39,531 nucleotides of DNA from Paracoccus sp. (in: a-proteobacteria) (GCF_030538495.1 NZ_JAUNTW010000015.1:1-39531), one strand, 5' to 3'; shown: positions 23,499 to 33,156, numbered from the stretch's first letter. The notes: generated by a model from the sequence alone, not told the origin. Translations and numbers: made by a program.

Positions 23499-24215
23499 TT
23501 ACCGGGCTTCGCGTTCGCGACGCGGGCCACGGGGGGCCGGGCCGTCTTGTGCCTCGGCGGTGCGACGATCGCGGGCTTGGGGATCATGTTCCATGATCTC
23601 GCCTTTGAAAATCCACACTTTCACGCCGATGATCCCGTAGGGGGTCGAGGCTTCGGACAGCGCATAGTCAATGTCAGCGCGCAGGGTGTGCAGCGGCACA
23701 CGGCCTTCGCGATACCATTCGGTGCGGGCGATTTCGGCGCCGCCCAGACGGCCCGAGACGTTCACCCGGATGCCCAATGCACCCATCCGCATAGCGTTCT
23801 GAACGGCGCGTTTCATCGCACGGCGGAACGACACACGACGCTCCATCTGTTGCGCGATGGATTCGGCCACCAGCTGCGCGTCAACTTCCGGTTTGCGGAC
23901 TTCGACGATGTTCAGGTGCAGTTCGCTGTCGGTAAAGTTCGCCAGCTTTTTGCGCAGCACCTCGATATCCGCACCTTTTTTCCCGATGATAACACCGGGA
24001 CGTGCGGCGTGAATGGTCACGCGGCATTTTTTGTGCGGACGTTCGATGATGACGCGGCTGATGCCGGCTTGCTTGGCTTCCGTGTGGATAAAGTCCCGAA
24101 TTTTCAGGTCTTCCAGCAACAGATTGCCATAGTCTTTGTCGTCAGCATACCAGCGGCTGTCCCAGGTGCGGTTGACCTGGAGGCGCATCCCAATCGGGTT
24201 AACCTTCTGACCCAT
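23499..24215 (-). CDS. rpsC: 30S ribosomal protein S3
   Basis: 238 residues. [20 protein letters not shown] start, KH-domain motif [20 protein letters not shown], and the C-terminal [20 protein letters not shown] and [10 protein letters not shown] are all typical. It sits at the mRNA entry of the small subunit. Its first base overlaps the rplV stop by one base (24215). The tail after [14 protein letters not shown] is Arg-rich, as in alphaproteobacterial S3. Confidence 0.98.
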   Translation of the reverse strand: MGQKVNPIGMRLQVNRTWDSRWYADDKDYGNLLLEDLKIRDFIHTEAKQAGISRVIIERPHKKCRVTIHAARPGVIIGKKGADIEVLRKKLANFTDSELHLNIVEVRKPEVDAQLVAESIAQQMERRVSFRRAMKRAVQNAMRMGALGIRVNVSGRLGGAEIARTEWYREGRVPLHTLRADIDYALSEASTPYGIIGVKVWIFKGEIMEHDPQARDRRTAEAQDGPAPRGPRREREAR

Positions 24216-24595
24216 TATGCTTGCTCCTCGACTTGGCGAACCTTGATGGTGATTTCCGAAAACGGCTTCATGATTTTGCCGAACCGGCCACGGGCGCGCG
24301 GACGGCCACGTTTCATCACCAGGTTCTTGCCGACCCAGGCTTCGGCGACGATCAGGTTATCGACGTCCAGCCCATGGTTGTTTTCCGCATTGGCGATTGC
24401 CGATTGCAGGCATTTCTTCACATCGCCCGCAACGCGTTTGTGCGAGAAGGTCAGATCGGCCAAAGCACGATCAACTTTCTTGCCACGGATCAGTTGCGCA
24501 ACAAGGTTCAGTTTTTGCGGCGAGGTGCGAAGCATTTTGGTTTTCGCCATTGCTTCGTTATCCGCCACGCGGCGCGGATTCTGTTCCTTACCCAT
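24215..24595 (-). CDS. rplV: 50S ribosomal protein L22
   Basis: 126 residues. [40 protein letters not shown] and the exit-tunnel loop [20 protein letters not shown] are characteristic. It lines the nascent-chain tunnel. It starts 5 bases after the rpsS stop. The extra residues [20 protein letters not shown] at the N-terminus are usual in Rhodobacterales; an internal Met start is possible. Confidence 0.97.
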   Translation of the reverse strand: MGKEQNPRRVADNEAMAKTKMLRTSPQKLNLVAQLIRGKKVDRALADLTFSHKRVAGDVKKCLQSAIANAENNHGLDVDNLIVAEAWVGKNLVMKRGRPRARGRFGKIMKPFSEITIKVRQVEEQA

Positions 24596-24600
24596 GACGA

Positions 24601-24879
24601 TTACTTCCTCTTGGCTTTTTTGTCGGCCGCGTGACCGTAATAGGTCCGGGTCGGGGAATATTCACCGAATTTCTGACCGATCATTTCTTCGGTGACGGCA
24701 ACGGGGATATGCTTTTGCCCGTTATACACACCAAAGGTCAGGCCAACAAATTGCGGCAGGATGGTGGAGCGACGCGACCAAATCTTGATAACGTCGGATT
24801 TGCCCGATTCACGGGCCTTTTCCGCTTTGCGCAACACATATGCGTCAACAAAGGGGCCTTTCCAAACAGAACGTGCCAT
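24601..24879 (-). CDS. rpsS: 30S ribosomal protein S19
   Basis: 92 residues. [40 protein letters not shown] and [20 protein letters not shown] are diagnostic. S19 forms the head of the 30S subunit with S13. It lies 3 bases after rplB in normal order. Confidence 0.98.
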   Translation of the reverse strand: MARSVWKGPFVDAYVLRKAEKARESGKSDVIKIWSRRSTILPQFVGLTFGVYNGQKHIPVAVTEEMIGQKFGEYSPTRTYYGHAADKKAKRK

Positions 24880-24882
24880 GAA

Positions 24883-25722
24883 TTAGCGACCCTTCTTCTT
24901 CGCGTGACGCGACCGCAGGATATACTTGTCGGTCGATTTGTTGCTGCGCGTCTTTTTCCCCTTGGTGTCCTTACCCCAAGGCGTCACAGGCGTGCGGCCA
25001 CCCGAGGTCCGGCCCTCACCACCACCATGCGGGTGGTCGATGGGGTTCATCGCAACACCGCGAACGGCCGGGCGGATGCCCTTGTGGCGGTTACGGCCTG
25101 CTTTACCCAGGTTTTGGTTCGAATGGTCAGCGTTCGAAACGGCGCCGATGGTCGCCATACATTCCTGACGCACCAGACGCAGTTCGCCCGAGGACAAACG
25201 GATCTGCGCATAGCCACCGTCACGGCCGACGAATTGGGCATAGGTGCCTGCCGAACGGGCGATCTGGCCGCCTTTGCCAGGCTTCATTTCGACGTTGTGA
25301 ACAATGGTCCCGATCGGCATACCGCTGAACGGCATGGCGTTGCCCGGCTTCACGTCAACTTTGGCGCCAGCAACCACTTTGTCGCCAACGGCCAGACGTT
25401 GCGGAGCCAGGATGTAGGCCAGTTCGCCGTCTTCGTATTTGATCAGTGCGATAAACGCGGTGCGGTTGGGATCGTATTCGATCCGCTCGACCGTGGCCGC
25501 GACATCAAATTTGTTCCGCTTGAAATCGACGATGCGATACAGGCGCTTTGCCCCGCCGCCTTGGCGGCGCATGGTGATCCGTCCGGTGTTGTTCCGACCG
25601 CCCTTTTTCGTCAAACCCTCGGTAAGGGTTTTGACCGGGCGACCTTTCCAAAGCTCCGAACGGTCGATCAGAACCAGCCCACGCTGGCCAGGCGTCGTCG
25701 GTTTATACGACTTTAATGCCAT
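24883..25722 (-). CDS. rplB: 50S ribosomal protein L2
   Basis: 279 residues. It contains [20 protein letters not shown], the RNA-binding core [20 protein letters not shown], and [18 protein letters not shown] with the conserved His implicated in peptidyl transfer. It follows rplW after a 96-base spacer with a strong hairpin, the longest spacer of this operon. Confidence 0.98.
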   Translation of the reverse strand: MALKSYKPTTPGQRGLVLIDRSELWKGRPVKTLTEGLTKKGGRNNTGRITMRRQGGGAKRLYRIVDFKRNKFDVAATVERIEYDPNRTAFIALIKYEDGELAYILAPQRLAVGDKVVAGAKVDVKPGNAMPFSGMPIGTIVHNVEMKPGKGGQIARSAGTYAQFVGRDGGYAQIRLSSGELRLVRQECMATIGAVSNADHSNQNLGKAGRNRHKGIRPAVRGVAMNPIDHPHGGGEGRTSGGRTPVTPWGKDTKGKKTRSNKSTDKYILRSRHAKKKGR

Positions 25723-25775
25723 CTTTCTGTCTTCCGTTGCTTTGGACCGTGGTGGTCCGTTTCAGTCAAACAATC

Positions 25776-25801
25776 GCGGCCCCGGACAATGCCGGGGCCG
25801 C
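25776..25801 (-). other. strong hairpin in the rplW-rplB spacer
   Basis: GCGGCCCCGG and CCGGGGCCGC form a perfect 10-bp stem around ACAATG, with no T-run on the minus strand. A second weaker stem, GGACC/GGTCC (25744-25758), lies between it and the rplB start. Likely an mRNA structure for processing, stability or partial attenuation. Confidence 0.6.
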
Positions 25802-25818
25802 AGATTCGCAGCCGTCTA

Positions 25819-26115
25819 TCAGAGTCCGGTGGACACGTCGATAGTGTTTCCCTGTTCCAGGGTCACATAGGCTTTTTTCACGTCGCTGCGACGGCCCAGT
25901 TGGCCGCGGAAGCGTTTGGTCTTGCCTTTGGTGATGGTCGTGTTCACGGCCTTCACTTTCACACCAAACAGGGCCTCAACCGCTTCTTTGATCTGCGGTT
26001 TCGTCGAATCAATGGCCACTTGGAAAACAACGCCGTTGTTTTCCGACGCCATCGTCGCCTTTTCGGTGATGATCGGCTTGACGATCACATCGTAATGTTC
26101 CGCTTTCGCGCTCAT
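25819..26115 (-). CDS. rplW: 50S ribosomal protein L23
   Basis: 98 residues. [40 protein letters not shown] and [20 protein letters not shown] are standard L23. It docks trigger factor and SRP at the tunnel exit. Its ATG overlaps the rplD stop by four bases (26112-26115). Confidence 0.98.
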   Translation of the reverse strand: MSAKAEHYDVIVKPIITEKATMASENNGVVFQVAIDSTKPQIKEAVEALFGVKVKAVNTTITKGKTKRFRGQLGRRSDVKKAYVTLEQGNTIDVSTGL

Positions 26116-26732
26116 TTCAAACGAGCCTCCAGAGCTTCGACACCTGCGCGGGTGATGACCAGGGTATCACGCTTCAGGATGTCATAGACGTTGGCGCCCA
26201 TCGACGGCAGGATGTCCACGCCTTCGATGTTGCGGGCGGCGCGGGCAAAGCCTTCGTTGACTTCGGCACCGTCGATCACCAGCACGCGTTTCCAGCCGTT
26301 TTCTTTGACCGCTTTGGCCACAGCCGAGGTTTTGGCATCCGTCAGGTTCAGATCCTCGACGATGACCAGTTCACCAGCGGTTGCTTTGGCCGACAGCGCG
26401 TGACGCAGCCCAAGGGCGCGCACTTTCTTCGGCAGATCAAAGGCGTGGCTGCGCGGGGTCGGGCCTTTATAGACGCCACCCTTACGGAAGATCGGGGCCT
26501 TGCGGGAACCGTGACGTGCGCCGCCGGTGCCTTTCTGGCGATAGATCTTCTTGGTCGAATAGCTGACTTCCGACTTGCCCAGAACCGAGTGGGTCCCTTG
26601 CTGTGCCTTGGCGCGCTGCCAACGGACGACCCGTTGCAGGATGTCGCCGCGCGGCTCCAGACCAAAGACCTCATCGGCCAGCTCGATCGACCCGGCTTTA
26701 CCAGAGTCCAGCTTGATCACATCGAGTTTCAT
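26112..26732 (-). CDS. rplD: 50S ribosomal protein L4
   Basis: 206 residues. The tunnel loop region [20 protein letters not shown] and [20 protein letters not shown] is intact, followed by [20 protein letters not shown]. In Escherichia coli L4 also represses the S10 operon; whether that happens here is unknown. Overlaps rplC by ATGA (26729-26732) and rplW by four bases. Confidence 0.98.
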   Translation of the reverse strand: MKLDVIKLDSGKAGSIELADEVFGLEPRGDILQRVVRWQRAKAQQGTHSVLGKSEVSYSTKKIYRQKGTGGARHGSRKAPIFRKGGVYKGPTPRSHAFDLPKKVRALGLRHALSAKATAGELVIVEDLNLTDAKTSAVAKAVKENGWKRVLVIDGAEVNEGFARAARNIEGVDILPSMGANVYDILKRDTLVITRAGVEALEARLK

Positions 26733-27595
26733 TCTTTGTCTCCTTCGGGCGCAGCTTCGCCGTCAGCAGCCTTGTCGGCCTCGATCGAGGCTTCGGCTTC
26801 TTTCAGCGCGGCTTCTTGCTCGGCGGCGGAGGCTTCTTCAGCGGCCTTGCGGGCGGCTTCTTCCTCGGCAGCGGCTTGTGCAGCAGCTTCTTCGGCCAGA
26901 CGCTTCGCTTCTTCGGCGGCGGATTTCAGCGCGGCGGGATAGATCACGTTTTCGGGCGTCGCTTTTTTCACGGCGTCCTTGATCGTCACCCAGCCACCTT
27001 TGGAACCCGGCACCGAACCTTTGACCATGATCAGGCCGCGATCGGCGTCGGTTTTCACGACTTGCAGGTTCTGCGTGGTGACGCGAACGGCACCCAGATG
27101 ACCCGCCATTTTCTTGCCCTTGAACACCTTACCGGGGTCCTGACATTGGCCGGTCGAACCGTGCGAACGGTGGCTGATCGACACACCGTGCGAGGCGCGC
27201 AGACCACCAAAGTTGTGACGCTTCATCGCACCGGCAAAACCTTTACCGATCGAGGTGCCGGCGATGTCCACGAACTGACCCGCGAAATAGTGGTCAGCGG
27301 TGATTTCCTCACCCACATTGATCAGGTTTTCTTCCGCCACGCGGAATTCCGCGATTTTGCGTTTCGGCGCAACATTTGCCTTGGCGAAATGGCCGCGCAG
27401 GGCTGCGGTCGTGCGTTTTGCCTTTGCGGCACCGGCACCCAGCTGAACGGCGGTGTAACCGTCGCGTTCAATCGTGCGCTGATCCACAACTTGCAGGCCG
27501 TCCAGTTGCAGGACGGTCACGGGAACCTGACGACCATCCTCAAGGAACAGCCGGGTCATGCCCAGTTTCTTGGCGATAACACCAGTTCTCAGCAT
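26729..27595 (-). CDS. rplC: 50S ribosomal protein L3 with long Ala/Glu-rich tail
   Basis: 288 residues; the globular L3 core needs about 210-220. [20 protein letters not shown], the methylatable [20 protein letters not shown] region and [15 protein letters not shown] are normal. From about residue 225 ([20 protein letters not shown]) it continues with some 64 residues of Ala/Glu/Lys heptad-like sequence, predicted to form a single long helix or coiled coil, ending EAAPEGDKE. Such tails are known in Rhodobacterales L3; this one could project from the ribosome surface. It begins 11 bases after rpsJ. Confidence 0.97.
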   Translation of the reverse strand: MLRTGVIAKKLGMTRLFLEDGRQVPVTVLQLDGLQVVDQRTIERDGYTAVQLGAGAAKAKRTTAALRGHFAKANVAPKRKIAEFRVAEENLINVGEEITADHYFAGQFVDIAGTSIGKGFAGAMKRHNFGGLRASHGVSISHRSHGSTGQCQDPGKVFKGKKMAGHLGAVRVTTQNLQVVKTDADRGLIMVKGSVPGSKGGWVTIKDAVKKATPENVIYPAALKSAAEEAKRLAEEAAAQAAAEEEAARKAAEEASAAEQEAALKEAEASIEADKAADGEAAPEGDKE

Positions 27596-27606
27596 TTCAG
27601 GCCCCC

Positions 27607-27915
27607 TTACACTTTGATCTCGACGTCCACGCCAGCGGCGAGGTCGAGTTTCATCAGGGCGTCCACGGTCTGCGGGGTCGGATCAACGATGTCCAACAGA
27701 CGTTTATGCGTGCGGATTTCCCACTGATCGCGCGATTTTTTGTCGATATGGGGGCCACGCAGAACGGTGAATTTTTCGATTTTGTTCGGCAGCGGAATCG
27801 GGCCGCGAACGGTCGCGCCGGTCCGTTTGGCAGTGTTGACGATTTCCTGCGTGCTGGCGTCCAGCACGCGATAGTCAAACGCCTTCAGCCGGATGCGGAT
27901 GTTTTGGCTTTGCAT
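27607..27915 (-). CDS. rpsJ: 30S ribosomal protein S10
   Basis: 102 residues, canonical: [40 protein letters not shown] and [21 protein letters not shown]10 also acts as NusE in antitermination. It is the first gene of the minus-strand operon; in most proteobacteria it directly follows tuf, but here the neighbour upstream is divergent hchA and tuf lies 9.6 kb away. Confidence 0.98.
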   Translation of the reverse strand: MQSQNIRIRLKAFDYRVLDASTQEIVNTAKRTGATVRGPIPLPNKIEKFTVLRGPHIDKKSRDQWEIRTHKRLLDIVDPTPQTVDALMKLDLAAGVDVEIKV

Positions 27916-28067
27916 AGATCATCCCTCTGGCGGGGAGTTCCAGTTGAGAGGCTGACACCGCACCACGCGCCGCCAGCATCGAACCGTAAGAAAAATTGCA
28001 GGCCGCCCCGATACCGGACGGCCTTGCGTTGCAACCGATTCTTTGCGGGAAGGGTCACAGATGGGCG

Positions 28068-28096
28068 CTTATGGCGCTTTTTTGCGCCTGCGTCAA
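28068..28096 (-). promoter_or_regulatory. candidate promoter of the rpsJ operon
   Basis: Minus strand: TTGACG (28096-28091), a 17-base spacer, CATAAG (28073-28068). This would start transcription near 28061 and leave a leader of about 145 bases before rpsJ. The spacer and -35 fit a sigma70-type promoter well. The spacer includes a GGCGC...GCGCC inverted repeat around AAAAAA. Confidence 0.55.
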
Positions 28097-28117
28097 CAGG
28101 GATTTCGCACGCATGGC

Positions 28118-28146
28118 TTGATAAAAACGGCACATTCCCTTATTTG
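28118..28146 (+). promoter_or_regulatory. candidate hchA promoter
   Basis: TTGATA (28118-28123), 17-base spacer, TATTTG (28141-28146), 30 bases before the hchA ATG. The -10 is poor, so this is tentative. It would lie back-to-back with the rpsJ promoter. Confidence 0.35.
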
Positions 28147-28176
28147 GATCGTGCCATAACGGATAGGCTGTTTCCC

Positions 28177-29025
28177 ATGCCCTTGAACGCGCTCAAGCCC
28201 TTGCCGGATTACGACCATCCCGGTTCATTTACGCCATCACCGTTTTCCCTGCGCCTTTTCACGCAGGATAAAACGAATTTGGACGCGCAGTATGACGCGC
28301 CCTATACCGGCGGGCGGCTGCGTGTGTTGGTGATCGCTGCCGATCAGAGGCATCTGAATATGCAAAACGGCACCTGTTTTTCAACCGGCAATCATCCTGT
28401 TGAAACCCTCTTGCCGATGATCCACCTGCATAAAGCCGGCTTTGCCTTTGACATTGCGACCCTTTCGGGTGGCGCGGTGATGTTCGAAGAATGGGCGATG
28501 CCCGCCAGAGATCAACAGGTCACCGATTTTCGAGGATTATACGCGGATCAATTTGAAAATCCTTTGAAACTTGACGATGTCGTAGGGCGTCTCAACGGCG
28601 ATTGTGCCGCCATATTCATTCCGGGCGGTCACGGGGCGTTGCTGGGTCTGCCCAAAAGCGATGCCGTGCGTCAGGTGCTGCAATGGGCGTTGCGCGAAGG
28701 TAAATTCATCATCTCGATCTGCCACGGGCCAGCGGCGTTTCTGGCATTGGGACCGGATAACCCGCTGCGAGGACGGCGGATATGCGCCTTTCCGGATCTG
28801 GTTGATGCGATGACGCCCTCGATTGGGTATATGCCGGGCAAGTTGACGTGGAAATTTTGCCAGAAATTGCGTGCGCAAGGCATTGTGATCACAAACCGCC
28901 TTGCCACAGGCGCAACGGCTCAGGATGGGCGTTTGCTGACCGGAGACAGCCCGCTGGCCAGCAACGCATTAGGTAAACTGGCCGCTACCGAATTGCTGAA
29001 AGCTGCGCGGAACGGCGCAATCTGA
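28177..29025 (+). CDS. hchA: HchA (Hsp31): glyoxalase III / deglycase, DJ-1 superfamily
   Basis: 282 residues, close to the 283 of the Escherichia coli protein. Conserved blocks: LRVLVIAADQRHLNMQNG, FSTGNHPVETLLPMIHLHKA with the active-site Glu76, IFIPGGHGALLGLPKS, the nucleophile elbow SICHGPAAFLALGPDNPL with Cys182, and RICAFPDLVDAMTPSIGYMP. It detoxifies methylglyoxal and has been reported to act as a chaperone. The ATG at 28177 gives the standard N-terminus MPLNALKPLPDYDHPGSFTP; the frame is open far upstream over the rpsJ leader but not homologous. Its place between rpsJ and rplO is not part of any usual ribosomal cluster. Confidence 0.93.
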   Translation: MPLNALKPLPDYDHPGSFTPSPFSLRLFTQDKTNLDAQYDAPYTGGRLRVLVIAADQRHLNMQNGTCFSTGNHPVETLLPMIHLHKAGFAFDIATLSGGAVMFEEWAMPARDQQVTDFRGLYADQFENPLKLDDVVGRLNGDCAAIFIPGGHGALLGLPKSDAVRQVLQWALREGKFIISICHGPAAFLALGPDNPLRGRRICAFPDLVDAMTPSIGYMPGKLTWKFCQKLRAQGIVITNRLATGATAQDGRLLTGDSPLASNALGKLAATELLKAARNGAI

Positions 29026-29030
29026 ACATC

Positions 29031-29636
29031 TTAATCCCGTTCGCGGCAGGCGTAAACTGCGCCGCCGACCGCAACCACCGACACAGCGGTGCCAGCGATC
29101 AGGGCAGGGGATGCGGCAATGGCGGATGCCGCGCCGCCGATCGTGCCTAATGCGCCGGTGATCGCCTCGCCCGAACCGGACAGGATCACCGCGCCGGACC
29201 CGTCGGGCAGGGCTTGCAGCCCGCTGACGGTCGCGCGCGCGGCGGCGCCGGTCATGGCGGCTGCGGCGTCCTTGGTCGCGTTGACGCGTTCGCAGGCGGT
29301 TTTGCGCGGCGCGCGGCAGCGTCCCCATGCGTCGCGGTCGCCCAGATCGTAACCCATCACCGAATCGCCCGAGGCGTCCATGCGCAGGCAAAACGGCTGC
29401 CGCCCGTCATCGTCCAGCTCTGGCGTCAGGCTGCGCAGCACGACATAGCTGGGGCAGTCATGCCGCCCCCATTTCGTCGCCAGCCGTTCGCGCATCGAAT
29501 AGCGGCCGCGCAACCCCGGTTCGGCGGTGTCATAGCCCAACAAAACGTCCTGACCGTTGATCATGGCGGTGCAAAACGTCGCTTCGGCCCATGCGGGGGC
29601 GGTCATCGTCATCAATGCCAGGGCAGCAAGGCGCAT
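29031..29636 (-). CDS. secreted hypothetical protein with C-terminal hydrophobic segment
   Basis: 201 residues. A signal peptide (MRLAALALMTMTAPAWA) is followed by a Cys-containing periplasmic domain: TFCTAMINGQDVLLGYDTAE, LATKWGRHDCPSYVVLRSL, FCLRMDASGDSVMGYDLGD and WGRCRAPRKTACERVNATK. The last 50 residues are Gly/Ala-rich and hydrophobic (IGGAASAIAASPALIAGTAV, SVVAVGGAVYACRERD), suggesting a membrane anchor or hairpin. I know no function. Convergent with hchA, 5 bases apart. Confidence 0.7.
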   Translation of the reverse strand: MRLAALALMTMTAPAWAEATFCTAMINGQDVLLGYDTAEPGLRGRYSMRERLATKWGRHDCPSYVVLRSLTPELDDDGRQPFCLRMDASGDSVMGYDLGDRDAWGRCRAPRKTACERVNATKDAAAAMTGAAARATVSGLQALPDGSGAVILSGSGEAITGALGTIGGAASAIAASPALIAGTAVSVVAVGGAVYACRERD

Positions 29637-29962
29637 TTTTCGGATCCCTTTACGATATATTAGGATGTCTTGGCTAAACGATGCTGGCGGGACGGGTGCA
29701 AGGGCTGCGTGGCGGGATCACGGGGTTATGAAGGTGGGGTTTTCGATGATGTTCGGGTATTGCTTTGATTAGAAATGACTTTGGTGCGTTTGTTAAGGAT
29801 TTATGTATTTTGCGGCGCAGGGGCGCGGCGTGATGGACTTGACCAAGACGGCTGGGTCCGCTAAATGGCGCGGGTTGGATTTTCGTCCGACACCAATCAA
29901 CAAAAAACGCCGTGTCCGCCCCATTCGCTTCGCGGGGCGCTTCCGGCATTAGGAGAAGCGTT
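29637..29962. other. leader region between hypothetical gene and rplO
   Basis: 326 bases without a gene. I see no remnant of rpmD, which normally precedes rplO. The stretch contains a good plus-strand promoter (29839-29867), a short hairpin near 29918-29941 and, at 29951, the rplO Shine-Dalgarno AGGAGA. The part 29637-29830 is AT-richer and shows nothing else. Confidence 0.6.
29839..29867 (+). promoter_or_regulatory. candidate promoter of rplO-secY-adk
   Basis: TTGACC (29839-29844), exactly 17 bases, TAAATG (29862-29867). Transcription would start near 29874, about 90 bases before rplO. rplO normally lies deep inside the spc operon and needs no promoter of its own at this place; here one is required because rpmD and everything before it are missing. 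Confidence 0.55.
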
Positions 29963-30439
29963 ATGAAACTGCATGAAATTCGCGACAACGAAGGTGCCAA
30001 CCGCAAGAAAAAGCGCGTTGCCCGTGGTCCCGGTTCGGGCAAGGGTAAAACCGCTGGCCGTGGTATCAAAGGTCAGAAATCGCGTTCGGGTGTTGCGCTG
30101 AACGGTTACGAAGGCGGTCAAATGCCGCTGTATCGCCGCCTGCCCAAGCGCGGCTTTACCGCACCGAACACCAAATCCTTTGCCGTCGTTAATCTGGGCC
30201 AGATTCAGGGCTTTATCGACGCGGGCAAAATCGACGCGACCGCCGAGCTGACCGAAGACGCTCTGGTCGAATCGGGTCTGGTGCGCCGCAAGCTGGACGG
30301 TATCCGTCTGCTGGCGAAAGGCGAACTGAAGGCGGGTCTGACCATCGTTGTGACCGGCGCATCGAAAGCGGCTGTTGAGGCCGTCGAAAAACTGGGCGGC
30401 AAAGTGACGCTGCCGGTTGCGACCGCGGCGGCTGAATAA
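29963..30439 (+). CDS. rplO: 50S ribosomal protein L15
   Basis: 158 residues. [40 protein letters not shown] and [20 protein letters not shown] are diagnostic. ATG at 29963 with AGGAGA upstream; the frame is open 17 codons further but non-homologous. First gene of the plus-strand block. Normally rpmD ends just upstream; it is absent. Confidence 0.97.
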   Translation: MKLHEIRDNEGANRKKKRVARGPGSGKGKTAGRGIKGQKSRSGVALNGYEGGQMPLYRRLPKRGFTAPNTKSFAVVNLGQIQGFIDAGKIDATAELTEDALVESGLVRRKLDGIRLLAKGELKAGLTIVVTGASKAAVEAVEKLGGKVTLPVATAAAE

Positions 30440-30488
30440 GCTGTTGAACCGGGCGTCATCGCCCCATAGATAGCAATCAGGTTTTCAG

Positions 30489-30522
30489 GCGCCGCCGGTC
30501 CCCGGAAATGGATCGGCGGCGC
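30489..30522 (+). other. hairpin in the rplO-secY spacer
   Basis: GCGCCGCCG (30489-30497) and CGGCGGCGC (30514-30522) form a 9-bp stem followed by TGTTTTG. It could be a leaky terminator or processing structure 23 bases before secY. Confidence 0.55.
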
Positions 30523-30545
30523 TGTTTTGACACGGGACGGATAAC

Positions 30546-31916
30546 ATGGCGTCAGCCGCAGAACAGATGGCCGCGAACCTCTCTTGGGGGCAACTCGGCA
30601 AGGCCACCGAACTTCGCCAGCGGATCTGGTTCACCATCGGGCTTCTTATCATTTATCGTCTTGGCACCTATATTCCGGTGCCGGGGATTGACGGTGGTGC
30701 GCTGCGCAACTTTATGGATCAGGCATCGGCCGGGATCGGCGGGATGCTGTCGATGTTCACCGGCGGCGCTTTGGGCCGGATGGGCGTTTTTGCACTGGGC
30801 ATTATGCCGTATATTTCGGCCTCGATCATCGTTCAGTTGCTGACCTCGATGGTTCCCTCGCTGGAACAGCTGAAGAAAGAGGGCGAGCAGGGCCGCAAGA
30901 AAATCAACCAATACACCCGCTATGGCACCGTCGCCTTGGCGCTGTTTCAGGCCTATGGTCTGGCCCGCAGCCTTGAAGCGGGTGGCTTGGCGCATGATCC
31001 CGGCCTGTTTTTCCAGGCCTCGGTTGTGATCACGCTGGTTGGCGGCACCATGTTCCTGATGTGGCTGGGTGAACAGATCACTGCGCGCGGCGTCGGCAAC
31101 GGGATTTCGCTGATCATTTTCATCGGCATTCTGGCCGAGGTGCCGGCCGCCATGGCGACCTTCTTCCAGCAGGGCCGTTCGGGCGCGATTTCCACGCCGG
31201 TTATTCTGGCGGTGATCGTGATGCTGGTCGCGGTGATCGGTTTCGTGGTGTTCATGGAGCGCGCCTTGCGCAAGGTCCGCATCCAATATCCGCGCCGTCA
31301 GGTCGGGATGAAGGTCTATGATGGCCAATCCAGCCATCTGCCGATCAAGGTGAACCCCGCGGGCGTGATCCCGGCGATCTTTGCCAGTTCGCTGCTTCTG
31401 CTGCCGGTCACGGTTTCGACCTTCTCGGGCAATGACAGCGGGCCGGTGATGTCCACGATCATGGCCTATTTCGGGCCGGGGCAGCCGCTGTATCTGCTGT
31501 TCTTTGCGGGGATGATCGTGTTCTTTACGTATTTCTATACGCAGAACGTGTCGTTCAAAACCGATGATGTGGCGGACAACCTGAAAAATCAGGGCGGCTT
31601 TATTCCGGGGATTCGCCCGGGCAAACGGACCGAAGAATATCTGGATTACGTCGTGAACCGGCTCTTGGTGATCGGTTCGGCCTATCTGGCGGCGGTTTGT
31701 CTGATGCCGGAAATCCTGCGCACGCAGTGGTCGATCCCGGTCTATATCGGCGGCACCTCGGTTCTGATCGTTGTGTCGGTGACAATGGACACCATCAATC
31801 AGGTGCAAAGCCACTTGCTTGCTCACCAATATGAAGGTCTGATTGAGAAATCTCAGCTGCGTGGTAAGCGTAAGCCGGGAACCGCAAAACCGCGCCGCGC
31901 GCCGTCGCGTCGCTGA
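30546..31916 (+). CDS. secY: protein translocase subunit SecY
   Basis: 456 residues with ten hydrophobic segments. Landmarks: [20 protein letters not shown] (TM1), the plug region after it, [20 protein letters not shown] (TM2), [20 protein letters not shown] (loop before TM7) and [20 protein letters not shown], then [10 protein letters not shown], the conserved C5 region. It forms the Sec channel in the inner membrane. In order after rplO and before adk, as in alphaproteobacteria. Confidence 0.98.
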   Translation: MASAAEQMAANLSWGQLGKATELRQRIWFTIGLLIIYRLGTYIPVPGIDGGALRNFMDQASAGIGGMLSMFTGGALGRMGVFALGIMPYISASIIVQLLTSMVPSLEQLKKEGEQGRKKINQYTRYGTVALALFQAYGLARSLEAGGLAHDPGLFFQASVVITLVGGTMFLMWLGEQITARGVGNGISLIIFIGILAEVPAAMATFFQQGRSGAISTPVILAVIVMLVAVIGFVVFMERALRKVRIQYPRRQVGMKVYDGQSSHLPIKVNPAGVIPAIFASSLLLLPVTVSTFSGNDSGPVMSTIMAYFGPGQPLYLLFFAGMIVFFTYFYTQNVSFKTDDVADNLKNQGGFIPGIRPGKRTEEYLDYVVNRLLVIGSAYLAAVCLMPEILRTQWSIPVYIGGTSVLIVVSVTMDTINQVQSHLLAHQYEGLIEKSQLRGKRKPGTAKPRRAPSRR

Positions 31917-31953
31917 TGACAGGCCGAATGGCCAACTGAGGGGGACAGTCGCC

Positions 31954-32604
31954 ATGACGATCAACATCATCCTTTTGGGGCCTCCGGGCGCGGGTAAGGG
32001 AACACAGGCACGCAAACTGGTCGAGGAACGGGGGCTGGTTCAGCTGTCCACCGGCGACATGCTGCGCGCCGCCCGCACCTCGGGGACCGAAATGGGCAAG
32101 CGCGTGGCCGAGGTTATGGACCGCGGCCAGCTTGTCACCGATGAGATCGTCATTGGCCTGATTCGCGAACAGTTGGCCAATGGCGGCAACGGGTTCATTT
32201 TCGACGGCTTCCCCCGGACGCTGGCGCAGGCCGATGCTTTGGGGAAATTGCTGGCGGATATGGACGCGTCGCTGGATGCCGTGGTGGAAATGCGCGTTGA
32301 TGACGATGCCTTGGTGCGCCGGATCACGGGCCGATTCACCTGCGGCAATTGCGGCGAAGTGTATCACGATGAAACCAAACCGACCGCCAAAGAAGGCGTG
32401 TGCGATGCCTGCGGTTCGACCGAACTGACCCGCCGCGCCGATGATAACGAAGACAGCCTGAAAACCCGGCTGTTGGAGTATTACAAGAAAACGTCGCCGC
32501 TGATTGGCTATTACTATGCCAAGGGCAAACTGACCCCGGTGGACGGTCTGGCGTCGATGGACGATGTCGGCGCGCAGATCGGTGCCGCATTGGATCGGAA
32601 ATAA
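31954..32604 (+). CDS. adk: adenylate kinase with zinc-type LID
   Basis: 216 residues. Walker loop [19 protein letters not shown] site [24 protein letters not shown], and a long-form LID with four cysteines: [20 protein letters not shown] and GVCDACG, which bind zinc in relatives. It interconverts ATP + AMP and 2 ADP. The ATG at 31954 sits behind GAGGGGGA. secY and adk are 37 bases apart. A strong terminator follows. Confidence 0.97.
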   Translation: MTINIILLGPPGAGKGTQARKLVEERGLVQLSTGDMLRAARTSGTEMGKRVAEVMDRGQLVTDEIVIGLIREQLANGGNGFIFDGFPRTLAQADALGKLLADMDASLDAVVEMRVDDDALVRRITGRFTCGNCGEVYHDETKPTAKEGVCDACGSTELTRRADDNEDSLKTRLLEYYKKTSPLIGYYYAKGKLTPVDGLASMDDVGAQIGAALDRK

Positions 32605-32609
32605 GCAAC

Positions 32610-32638
32610 GCCCCGCTTGACGCGGGGCATTTTGTTTT
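32610..32638 (+). terminator. intrinsic terminator between adk and rpsM
   Basis: GCCCCGC (32610-32616) pairs with GCGGGGC (32622-32628) around TTGAC, followed by ATTTTGTTTT. It is 6 bases past the adk stop, so rplO-secY-adk and rpsM-rpsK-rpoA-rplQ are likely separate transcripts. Confidence 0.8.
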
Positions 32639-32734
32639 GTATCTGGCAATTTCCCATTGTGGGAATCACTCAATTCCGGGTGGACCATCATCTGGCCCGA
32701 AGGCTTGGCTTTCGGGCTTTATGTTGTGAAAAAA

Positions 32735-32754
32735 GATTCCGGCGTTACGGAATC
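32735..32754 (+). promoter_or_regulatory. stem-loop in the rpsM leader
   Basis: GATTCCG and CGGAATC form a perfect 7-bp stem around GCGTTA, 21 bases before the rpsM start codon. In other bacteria the leader of this operon is the S4 binding site; here the resemblance is only positional. I found no convincing -35/-10 pair between the terminator and this stem. Confidence 0.45.
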
Positions 32755-32775
32755 GCAACTGAAAAGGATACACGC

Positions 32776-33144
32776 GTGGCTCGTATTGCTGGCGTTAACA
32801 TTCCGACGGGGAAACGCGTCCCCATCGCTCTGACTTATATCCACGGCATCGGCGCGATGTATGCCGAACAGATCTGTGAAGCTGTGGGCATTGACCGCAC
32901 GCGTCGCGTTAACGATCTGTCTGACGCCGAAGTGCTGCAAATCCGCGAATATATTGACGCCAACCTGACCGTCGAAGGCGACCTGCGCCGCGAAGTTCAG
33001 ATGAACGTCAAGCGCATGATGGATCTGGGTTCGTATCGTGGCCTGCGCCACCGTCGTGGCCTGCCGGTTCGCGGTCAGCGCACCCACACCAACGCACGGA
33101 CCCGCAAAGGCCCGGCCAAGCCGATCGCCGGCAAGAAGAAGTAA
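32776..33144 (+). CDS. rpsM: 30S ribosomal protein S13
   Basis: 122 residues. It starts at GTG (32776), with AAAAGGA 7 bases upstream, giving [20 protein letters not shown]. Later blocks [20 protein letters not shown] and [20 protein letters not shown] are invariant. S13 contacts S19 and the P-site tRNA. First gene of the alpha-type operon. Confidence 0.97.
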   Translation: MARIAGVNIPTGKRVPIALTYIHGIGAMYAEQICEAVGIDRTRRVNDLSDAEVLQIREYIDANLTVEGDLRREVQMNVKRMMDLGSYRGLRHRRGLPVRGQRTHTNARTRKGPAKPIAGKKK

Positions 33145-33156
33145 GGGGATCGGATA

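Noticed and set aside
27706..28176. upstream extension of the hchA frame
   Set aside because: It reads antisense through rpsJ and its leader; HchA homology begins at the ATG at 28177.
29637..29962. remnant of rpmD before rplO
   Set aside because: I found no L30-like codons in any frame; the region reads as leader and promoter only.
30552..32015. 487-codon minus-strand frame opposite secY
   Set aside because: Arg/His/Gln-rich shadow of secY-adk in a GC-rich genome; the plus strand encodes clear SecY and adenylate kinase.
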